From: JAUMBM01 sp964645715
Lineage (GTDB): Bacteria > Bacteroidota > Bacteroidia > Chitinophagales > Saprospiraceae
DNA: 64,000 nt
Assembly: GCA_964645715.1 (NCBI GenBank)
Contig: CAZYAO010000006.1
Coordinates: 61,655-125,654 of the forward strand
Direction: 5' to 3'
In this document: positions 58,211 through 64,000 of the stretch, piece by piece
Position numbering within the stretch: the stretch's first letter is position 1
How the letters are laid out: each line of letters opens with the position of its first letter
Made by a program: the position numbers and the translations under genes
The notes under the pieces: generated by a model
Told to the model about the DNA's origin: nothing
What the model saw: only the letters and a program-made list of their open reading frames with translations
Database searches by the model: none

Positions 58211-58779
58211 CCAACCGCGGGTTCGGCCGGAGAAGCGCAAGCTTGTTACGGATGAAACCAATGTGGCAGCCAACCGCCAGCTGAGCGGGGCCGCAGTTTG
58301 ACGTGCAACCAGCAACAGCGCCTGGTGGGACTGATCAAGCCCATACGGCAGCCAACGGCCTCCTAAGCCTGGCTGCGGCTGCAGTTGGCTGCGCAGACAG
58401 CAAAGGGGCCGGATTTAGCAGGCGCCTCCGTGTTTTTTATGCCAATAGGGGGCAGGGGAGAAAAGTCTTCCCGACTGTTTTTCAGGAAACTAATAAGCCT
58501 CAATAATTGTATCTTATGTTGTATCTGGTCGTGGATGACGAGCAAGATTTATCCTGACCAGGCGCCGTGTTGCCTGTTTTGTGCCGACGCGAGGGATGCC
58601 TACCGGCGATTGCGGCAGACGACACAATAAATAACGGTAATTCAGCGATATATAATTACTATGAGGATTCATCAGCTATCAGGCAGTCATTAACTGGCTC
58701 TGGTCTCACAAGCGGCAGTTGACTTGCACTGATTGAATACCACCTGGTACATAAACTAAACAAGTAAATAATTTTTTTC
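58211..58779. other. 569 bases without a supported gene
   Basis: No open frame with a recognisable domain. The core unit GCAGCCAAC or a close variant appears near 58208 (as TAGCCAAC), 58266 and 58350, and in inverse form near 58380, so the first 180 bases carry a loose short repeat. The last part becomes AT-rich before the DUF4783 gene. It could be a decayed gene or a regulatory region. Confidence 0.5.
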
Positions 58780-59169
58780 ATGAGAATGATCATCCTGGCT
58801 TTAGCTTCGTTTTTTCTTTCAGCCATGACAACGGTCGAAAACGCTAGTCTGGGAGAGATTACGCGTGCGCTGGGTAGTGGCAACGCGGTGGTTTTGGGGC
58901 AGTATTTTGACAACAATGTCGAGATTGCCATCATGGATGACGAGCAGACCTACAGCAAAGACAAGGCGGTACAGGTGATGAAAGATTTTTTTGCCCGCAA
59001 CCCAACCAAAGGCTTTGTGCAGGTACACCAAGGTGTTTCCAGACAGAGCCAGTCCGAGTATGTTATCGGCAATTTGTCAACCTCCAGTGGGGTCTTCCGC
59101 GTGTATATTTACTGCCGGGTGGCAGGTGTTAACTATTACATTCAGGAAATCCGCATTGATCGCGAGTAG
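58780..59169 (+). CDS. DUF4783 family secreted protein
   Basis: A 129-residue exported protein: short signal peptide (MRMIILALASFFLSAMTTVENAS), then the DUF4783 pattern with ITRALGSGNAVVLGQYFDNNVEIAIMDDEQTYSKDKAVQVMKDFFARNPTKGFVQVHQG and the C-terminal strand FRVYIYCRVAGVNYYIQEIRIDRE. It resembles the NTF2-like cone fold in order of helices and strands. The function is unknown. Confidence 0.85.
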   Translation: MRMIILALASFFLSAMTTVENASLGEITRALGSGNAVVLGQYFDNNVEIAIMDDEQTYSKDKAVQVMKDFFARNPTKGFVQVHQGVSRQSQSEYVIGNLSTSSGVFRVYIYCRVAGVNYYIQEIRIDRE

Positions 59170-59341
59170 GTTTTTTGTTGGCCGACAGGCAGGCCGCGGC
59201 TGGATTTTTTTGCACGGGACGGGGCGTTCGGGCTAGGGTGCGTACTCACCGGCCGGCTATATCGTTCCCTGCAGCCTGAAATTTCTTTCTTGTACGCTTT
59301 CCGTTATCAACCGTATTTGTCTGCCTGTGAGGCAAGACCAT

Positions 59342-60142
59342 CTACAACTGCTTCCAGTCAATATCCCCCTCTAAAACACCTATGCCAAAGAGTGCAAAAT
59401 CGTATTGCACAGGATCATTTGGGGAAAAATGCCGCAGCTGTTCCGTCAGTTCTAATACCGCCAGCCAATCCGTCTGTCTTCGCGACAGCAATTGCAACTT
59501 TCTGGCGATCCTGTCAACATGCACATCCAGCGGTATAAGCAGCTGGTGCATGCCTATGCGGGGCCAAATGCCCAGATCTACCCCTCGGTCGTCCCTGCGT
59601 ACCATCCAGCGCAGAAACATATTTATTCTTTTGCAGGTAGAACCGCGTAAGGGCGTGGCAACATGCTTGCGCGTGCGGTCTGGCGCATCAGTCAGGGAAA
59701 AAAACAATTCATGGAAGCCCACGATGGCTGCCGACACGTCGGGTGCATCAGGTGGCAAGAAGCGGGCAAATGCATCTTCGAGGCTCGCATGTTCCCGATA
59801 ATAATGCTGCAGAAACGTCAAAAAATAGAGACTGTCTGTCGGCTGAAAGGTTCTGTGCACAAAGTGCTCAAACCGCTGCAGGTCTTTTTCCTGGTGGTGC
59901 AGTACAAAATCATGGGGAGCGCCATCCATCAACCGGATGAGTTTATCGGCACTTGCCAGGATGGACTTTCGCTGTCCCCAGGCCAGCATGGCCGTCCAGA
60001 AGCCCATAATCTCCTGATCTTCGCGTTTGGCAAACCGATGGGGAATAGACACAGGATCCTGCCCGATAAAATCAGGGCCGTTGTAACGATCGACAGCCCG
60101 GTCGAGCAACTGCCTGATGCGTTCGTTGGGAGTGGAATTCAC
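59342..60142 (-). CDS. TIGR02757 family protein
   Basis: A 266-residue helical protein of the TIGR02757 (DUF2400) family. Visible are the patterns DPVSIPHRFAKREDQEIMGFWTAMLAWGQRKSIL, KHVATPLRGSTCKRINMFLRWMVRRDDRGVDLGIW and the C-terminal DPVQYDFALFGIGVL. The C-terminal half has helix-hairpin-helix character similar to DNA glycosylases of the endonuclease III group, so a DNA-related role has been suggested, but no lysine or iron-sulfur cluster motif is visible here. It follows the glycosyltransferase gene by 14 bases on the same strand. Confidence 0.88.
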   Translation of the reverse strand: MNSTPNERIRQLLDRAVDRYNGPDFIGQDPVSIPHRFAKREDQEIMGFWTAMLAWGQRKSILASADKLIRLMDGAPHDFVLHHQEKDLQRFEHFVHRTFQPTDSLYFLTFLQHYYREHASLEDAFARFLPPDAPDVSAAIVGFHELFFSLTDAPDRTRKHVATPLRGSTCKRINMFLRWMVRRDDRGVDLGIWPRIGMHQLLIPLDVHVDRIARKLQLLSRRQTDWLAVLELTEQLRHFSPNDPVQYDFALFGIGVLEGDIDWKQL

Positions 60143-60156
60143 GTAGGTTGGCGGGC

Positions 60157-60903
60157 TTAGTGAAGGCGGTAACGAGGGTGTTTTATCAGTCCGGTACGCT
60201 GTAGAAAATGCGTCAGTGATACACTCAATACCCCCAGCCCATAGCGCACACTGCGCCTGAAATTAATAGAGGAAGCTTCCTCAAAATACTTGGTGGGGCA
60301 GGTTACTTCTGCAATTTCGAAGCCAGCATAGATGATTTGGGAAAGCATCTCATTGTCGAAGACAAAGTCATCGGAATTGCAGTTATAGTCGATGCGCTGC
60401 AGGACTGTGCGGCTGAATGCACGGTATCCCGTGTGGTATTCTGAGAGCTTGTAGTTGACCAGCCAGTTTTGAAAAAGGGTGAGCATACGGTTGGCAAAGT
60501 ACTTGTAGACAGGCATTCCCCCGGCGAGCGCCCCCTTGCCCAGGATGCGCGAGCCCAATACAACCGGGTAGAGCTCATCGCCTATGATATTGACCATGGC
60601 CGGGATGAGCTTGGGCGTGTACTGGTAGTCGGGATGCAGCATGATGACAATATCCCCGCCCAATGCCAGCGCCTTATTGTAGAGCGTCTTCTGGTTGCCA
60701 CCGTAGCCCTTATTGGATTCATGCACGAGCACATGCTGAATGCCTATACGGGCAGCCAGTTCGGAAGTATTGTCTTTACTGGCATCATCACACAGGATGA
60801 CCTCATCTACCAGATCAAACGGAATCTCGTTGTATGTCTTCTCCAGCGTACGTGCCGCGTTGTAGGCGGGCAGCACAACGATTACTTTTTTTCCTTTGTA
60901 CAT
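60157..60903 (-). CDS. Family 2 glycosyltransferase
   Basis: A 248-residue GT-A fold enzyme that transfers a sugar from a nucleotide- or lipid-linked donor. The nucleotide-binding start VIVVLPAYNAARTLEKTYNEIP, the DDASKDNTSELAAR segment, the metal-binding region (MLHPDYQYTPKLIPAM instead of a canonical D-x-D), and the acceptor-site motif SEYHTGYRAFSRTVL are visible. This form resembles dolichyl-phosphate mannose synthase-like GT2 enzymes without the C-terminal membrane helices. The acceptor is unknown; the polysaccharide deacetylase gene lies 208 bases upstream on the same strand, so both may serve cell-surface glycans. Confidence 0.88.
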   Translation of the reverse strand: MYKGKKVIVVLPAYNAARTLEKTYNEIPFDLVDEVILCDDASKDNTSELAARIGIQHVLVHESNKGYGGNQKTLYNKALALGGDIVIMLHPDYQYTPKLIPAMVNIIGDELYPVVLGSRILGKGALAGGMPVYKYFANRMLTLFQNWLVNYKLSEYHTGYRAFSRTVLQRIDYNCNSDDFVFDNEMLSQIIYAGFEIAEVTCPTKYFEEASSINFRRSVRYGLGVLSVSLTHFLQRTGLIKHPRYRLH

Positions 60904-60922
60904 AACTTTGCCTAATTGGCGG

Positions 60923-60930
60923 CAAAGATA
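60923..60930 (-). promoter_or_regulatory. Candidate -7 box TATCTTTG for the glycosyltransferase gene
   Basis: Exact TAnnTTTG on the minus strand, 19 bases before the ATG. A TTG lies 16 bases upstream of it (short). Confidence 0.45.
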
Positions 60931-60952
60931 GTAAAAGAGGCCGTCTCAAAAG

Positions 60953-60979
60953 TATTTCGCCGCCGTTAGCGGCGAAATA
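60953..60979. terminator. 11-bp hairpin between the polysaccharide deacetylase and glycosyltransferase genes
   Basis: Exact arms 60953-60963 and 60969-60979. The TTTCGCCGC/GCGGCGAAA core is identical to that of the hairpin at 56473-56499. Probably the deacetylase terminator or a dispersed hairpin element. A further GC-rich inverted repeat lies near 61050-61070. Confidence 0.6.
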
Positions 60980-61111
60980 AAGACCGGATACATGCCTCTC
61001 TTTGGGTTTTTTTTTAAAAAAATACAGAGAGGTGCGCCCCGGGCGGGTAGCGGGCGGCCAGCCGCCCGCGCGGAAGGCAGCTTCTTCAACCAATAAAAAT
61101 TGCAGGAACCT

Positions 61112-61774
61112 TCAGGCCGTACGCGCAATCAGGTCACAGGTGGAGAGCAACCCGGGCCGGACGGCCGCAAACTGGTAACCTTGCTCACTGAAATGAGCAA
61201 GTACGGAAGGGAGCGCATACCTGAGGTTCTCTTCGGCCTTGTAATTGTCGTGGAACACAATGACAGATCCAGGGCCTGCATAGTCCGTGACATTGCGGCT
61301 GCACTGCTGCGGACTGACAGAAGGGTCAAAATCTGCGCTCAGCACATCCCACATGATGATGTGATAATGCCTGAGTAGAAACTGCGCCTGTCGCGGCTTA
61401 AGCCGCCCGTAGGGCGGTCTGAACAAGGAAGACTGTGTCAGCTGTGCGCACTTGCGCAGGTCGTGAAAGTAGGGCAGGTTCTCTGTTGCCCAGCCATCGA
61501 GGTGATGGTAAGTGTGATTGCCGACGCTGTGTCCCTGCTGCAGTATATCCTGAAAAATGCCGGGCTGCTTGCGTACATTGTCGCCAACACAAAAAAAAGT
61601 GGCTTTGGCGTCATAGGCAGCCAGCTGCTCCAGCACCCAGGGCGTGAGCCCGGGGATGGGGCCGTCATCAAAGGTCAGGTAGAGGACTTTGGCCTGCTCG
61701 TCAGCCGGGGGGATGCGCCAGGTAAAGTGCGGAAACAAACGCTGGAGGATGTTGGGTGTTTTGATGAGATACAT
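61112..61774 (-). CDS. Polysaccharide deacetylase (NodB/CE4 family)
   Basis: A 220-residue enzyme with the NodB domain. The motifs are YLTFDDGPIPG (general-base Asp and metal Asp), VGNHTYHH (the H-x3-H metal site), LFRPPYGRLKPRQ and VLSADFDPS, with the C-terminal IVFHDNYKAEENL carrying the catalytic histidine. CE4 enzymes remove N-acetyl groups from peptidoglycan or extracellular sugars such as poly-N-acetylglucosamine. No signal peptide is visible, although the N-terminus is mildly hydrophobic (MYLIKTPNILQRLFPHFTW). It may work with the adjacent GT2 enzyme. Confidence 0.93.
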   Translation of the reverse strand: MYLIKTPNILQRLFPHFTWRIPPADEQAKVLYLTFDDGPIPGLTPWVLEQLAAYDAKATFFCVGDNVRKQPGIFQDILQQGHSVGNHTYHHLDGWATENLPYFHDLRKCAQLTQSSLFRPPYGRLKPRQAQFLLRHYHIIMWDVLSADFDPSVSPQQCSRNVTDYAGPGSVIVFHDNYKAEENLRYALPSVLAHFSEQGYQFAAVRPGLLSTCDLIARTA

Positions 61775-61880
61775 GTTTTTTTGTTTAGGAGGTGAAAAGT
61801 CAGGCCGGCTGCAGGCAATTGCCTACCGGCCGGGGGATTGTATTTTGGATAAAAAAAGAACCTACTGGCCTTCACCTTTG

Positions 61881-61888
61881 TATATTTG
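61881..61888 (+). promoter_or_regulatory. Candidate -7 box TATATTTG for gltX
   Basis: Exact TAnnTTTG, 105 bases before the GTG of gltX. No TTG at the usual distance. Confidence 0.4.
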
Positions 61889-61993
61889 TGGCCGAAATGG
61901 AAGGGGTTGTTGTTGTTTTGTTCATAGCGCCGCTGTGATAACGCACTGACAATCACCTTCGCTGCTTCAAACATCTACTAATTTTGACGCATT

Positions 61994-63523
61994 GTGAAAA
62001 ACATCAGGGTAAGATTTGCACCGAGTCCAACGGGTGCTTTGCATATCGGAGGTATCCGTACAGCGCTGTACAACTACCTGCTGGCTCGTAAGACCGGCGG
62101 TACATTCATCCTCCGCATCGAGGATACTGATCAGCTGCGCTATGTGCCGGGTGCGGAGGAGTACATCCTTGAAGCACTCGCCTGGTGTGGCCTCCAACCG
62201 GATGAAGGTCCTCTGCAGGGAGGAGACTATGGTCCGTATCGACAGTCGGAGCGCAAAGCAATCTATGCTGATTACGCGCGGCAGCTGGTAGCCGGTGGCT
62301 GGGGGTACTATGCGTTTGATACAGCGGAAGCGCTGGACGTGCAGCGTGCTGCTGATCCCAACTTCAAGTACGATGCGGCTGTCCGGGATCGGCTCGACAA
62401 CAGTCTGCAGATGTCCCCCGAAGAACTCAGCCGCCGACTGGCATCGGGTGAGCCCTACACCATACGGCTGAAGGTTCCGCAGGACGAAGTTGTAGAAATT
62501 GAAGACATTGTCAGGGGGCAAGTGGCGTTTAGCACCAATGAATTGGATGACAAAGTGATGCTCAAGGCCGACGGCATGCCCACCTACCATCTCGCCAATG
62601 TTGTGGATGATTACCTGATGAAGATTACACATGTCATTCGCGGTGAAGAATGGCTGCCCAGTACGGCCCACCACAAGCTTCTCTATCGGGCGCTCGGCTG
62701 GGAATCCCACATGCCTGCTTTCGCGCACCTGCCGCTTATCCTCAAGCCCAGTGGTCAGGGCAAACTGAGCAAGCGGGACGGAGCCAAATTTGGTTTTCCC
62801 GTCTTTCCCATTGGCTGGCAGGGCGATACGGCTGAAGATTCCTTTCAGGGTTTCCGGGAGTTTGGCTTCGATCCGGCAGCTATGATTAACTTTCTGGCTT
62901 TCCTGGGCTGGAATCCGGGTACAGAGCAGGAAATTTTTTCGATTGACCAGCTGGCACAGGCTTTTTCGCTTGAAAAAATTGGCAAAGGAGGGGCTCGCTT
63001 CGATTATGACAAGGCGCGGTGGTTCAATCAGCAGTATATCATGGCCAGTGACGATGAGCAATTAGCTTCCGCCATACGGCCCTTCATCGAGGCACAGGGT
63101 CATCGGCCCGACGATGATTTCCTCCTGCGGTTTACGCGGCTGATGAAGGAGCGCATGGCTACCTACGCGGAGAGTTATACCAATGGTCGTTTTTGCTTCG
63201 AAGCTGTTGACAGCTATGATGAAAAGACCATCGCCAAAAAATGGCATGCCGGCAGCGAGGCGCTTTTTTCCAGTCTGCGGGAGCAGCTGCTGCAACTTCC
63301 GGTCTATGAAGCACAGCACATCCAGGCATGCGTGGAAGGCTTCATGCAGGCAAACAGTCTCAAAACCGGCGATGTGCTGCCCGTGTTGCGTATTGCCCTG
63401 ACAGGCAGCATGCAAGGGCCTGCTGTATTCGAACTCATGGCACTGCTGGGGAAAAAAGAAGTTGATCAAAGATTCTCGCAGGCATTTAATCTTTTTGTTA
63501 ACTTTGTAGCAACGAATAAGTAA
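61994..63523 (+). CDS. gltX: Glutamate-tRNA ligase (GluRS)
   Basis: Starts at a GTG at 61994 (MKNIRVRFAPSPTGALHIGGIRTALYNYLLARKTGGTFILRIEDTD). The 509-residue class Ib synthetase charges tRNA-Glu with glutamate. The HIGH motif is H17-I-G-G20, the KMSKS loop is KLSKR at residues 257-261 within GQGKLSKRDGAKFGFP, and the later MINFLAFLGWNPGTEQEIFS and C-terminal anticodon-binding helices are present. Whether it also charges tRNA-Gln is undecided; no GatCAB or GlnRS gene is in the window. Its mRNA leader has about 100 bases. Confidence 0.97.
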   Translation: MKNIRVRFAPSPTGALHIGGIRTALYNYLLARKTGGTFILRIEDTDQLRYVPGAEEYILEALAWCGLQPDEGPLQGGDYGPYRQSERKAIYADYARQLVAGGWGYYAFDTAEALDVQRAADPNFKYDAAVRDRLDNSLQMSPEELSRRLASGEPYTIRLKVPQDEVVEIEDIVRGQVAFSTNELDDKVMLKADGMPTYHLANVVDDYLMKITHVIRGEEWLPSTAHHKLLYRALGWESHMPAFAHLPLILKPSGQGKLSKRDGAKFGFPVFPIGWQGDTAEDSFQGFREFGFDPAAMINFLAFLGWNPGTEQEIFSIDQLAQAFSLEKIGKGGARFDYDKARWFNQQYIMASDDEQLASAIRPFIEAQGHRPDDDFLLRFTRLMKERMATYAESYTNGRFCFEAVDSYDEKTIAKKWHAGSEALFSSLREQLLQLPVYEAQHIQACVEGFMQANSLKTGDVLPVLRIALTGSMQGPAVFELMALLGKKEVDQRFSQAFNLFVNFVATNK

Positions 63524-63832
63524 GCTGTGCGTTTGTACTAATATTATAAGGTGTCTTGCTATGAAGCCGGGCATCCCGCTGTTTGCAGGGCACAGACCCT
63601 GCGCAAGGATTTGTACCCTGCAAACAGAGGTGTTATTTATCCCATAAACTAACTCAAAAAACATGTCCTTATTTTTCCTCCCCCCCATAGGTATTGCTCT
63701 GAAGTCACCACCCTTGGATCAAAGTCGAACCAAGCGGTCACTGTGATGTATTTAATATGTCTTTCTGGCAACAGCCGTTGACCCGTCAGGCAGAGAGCTG
63801 ATATATTTAACAAGTATTAAATCATTTGCTAT
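63524..63832. other. Intergenic region with a 12-bp inverted repeat
   Basis: 309 bases with no supported gene. Arms at 63579-63590 and 63616-63627 are exact complements with a 25-base loop and no T-run, so it could be a weak terminator or an RNA structure behind gltX. No promoter for the last gene matched the consensus. Confidence 0.5.
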
Positions 63833-64000
63833 ATGAAGCTACCACTACGCCGATTAGGATGGGTGATAGTTGCTGTTTTTTGTATTGCCTTCAATACGGC
63901 TTATGCCGTGTCGTCATCCCATAAGCCGACAGAAAAACTGCACAGATTACCCGGATCATCTTCTTCTTTGGTGATGCCCGAATTTATTGACAATGCGCCG
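63833..64000 (+). CDS. Secreted protein, 3'-truncated at the window end
   Basis: An open frame from an ATG at 63833 to the window edge encodes 56 residues. The first 25 are a good signal peptide (MKLPLRRLGWVIVAVFCIAF, then NTAYA before a predicted cleavage site). The following VSSSHKPTEKLHRLPGSSSS and MPEFIDNAP are polar and could begin a large exported protein, perhaps another T9SS cargo, but no domain can be seen. The reading is supported by the signal peptide alone. Confidence 0.6.
   Translation, partial: MKLPLRRLGWVIVAVFCIAFNTAYAVSSSHKPTEKLHRLPGSSSSLVMPEFIDNAP

Noticed and set aside
58211..58400. CRISPR-like repeat at the GCAGCCAAC units
   Set aside because: Units are too short, irregular in spacing and not followed by cas genes.
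60935..60950. Possible insertion-sequence end (GGCCGTCTC with A-run)
   Set aside because: No transposase, no matching inverted end and no target duplication could be found; it is more likely part of a terminator or leader.
61967..63061. 364-codon open frame on the minus strand across gltX
   Set aside because: It overlaps the whole first part of gltX, including the HIGH and KLSKR motifs; no protein family is recognisable.

Overview
The window reads as chromosome from a member of the phylum Bacteroidota, most likely the Saprospiria (Lewinella/Haliscomenobacter-like). Evidence: type IX secretion (T9SS) genes (porQ, gldH, a porD/DUF4835 gene); several secreted proteins ending in T9SS type A sorting domains; the short Bacteroidota primary sigma factor; the conserved run bamD-rpoZ-coaBC-porD; Bacteroidota-only families (DUF983, DUF4783, DUF5683, TIGR02757); and promoters of the Bacteroidota type, TTG-N19-21-TAnnTTTG. 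The multi-domain surface protein at 7260-12641 is built like adhesins I associate with Saprospiria. The sequence is a metagenome-style assembly with three 100-N gaps. Two of them (20293 and 54552) are flanked by identical 55-bp sequences, so they are unmerged contig overlaps and not missing DNA.

Layout. 1-6067: end of a TPR protein, diacylglycerol kinase, a serine hydrolase, an ArsR regulator, DUF983, a metal-receptor-like protein coupled to a T9SS subtilisin. 6149-12641: a small secreted protein divergent from a 1793-residue adhesin with dockerin-like, cohesin-like and sorting modules. 13119-20178: a lytic transglycosylase, a YwqK lipoprotein-porQ-gldH operon, a HupE protein and a lamin-tail T9SS protein. 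20455-28495: tRNA-Asn, a PfkB kinase, an ECF sigma factor with a soluble zinc-finger partner, an XRE/DUF2083 regulator, a CAT-like acetyltransferase, rplY, prs, a pseudouridine synthase and a fabH interrupted by a true gap. 28592-35215: an Na+/solute symporter, SulP, uvrA, tRNA-Gln. 35393-45035: hemerythrin-like protein, gamma-glutamyltransferase, bamD-rpoZ-coaBC-porD, DUF3137, a universal stress protein, rpoD. 45434-55312: START-like protein, an orphan AddB-like nuclease, MOSC, tlyA, an M23 peptidase, an UlaG-like hydrolase, parA-parB-DUF5683 and an outer-membrane barrel. 55461-64000: aldo/keto reductase, ilvE, DUF4783, TIGR02757, a glycosyltransferase, a polysaccharide deacetylase, gltX and the start of a secreted protein cut by the window edge.

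How the parts fit. Most of the window is housekeeping: envelope assembly (bamD, M23 peptidase, lytic transglycosylase), CoA, phospholipid and fatty acid synthesis, PRPP, tRNA charging, DNA repair and chromosome partitioning. The accessory character comes from protein export. Three T9SS machinery or gliding genes (porQ, gldH, porD) share the window with at least three cargo proteins. The clearest regulatory signal is a set of ten promoters with TTG spaced 19-21 bases from a TAnnTTTG-like -7 box. In several genes the -7 box ends only 4-9 bases before the start codon, which predicts leaderless or nearly leaderless mRNAs. I found no CRISPR array, prophage, insertion sequence or obvious defence island.
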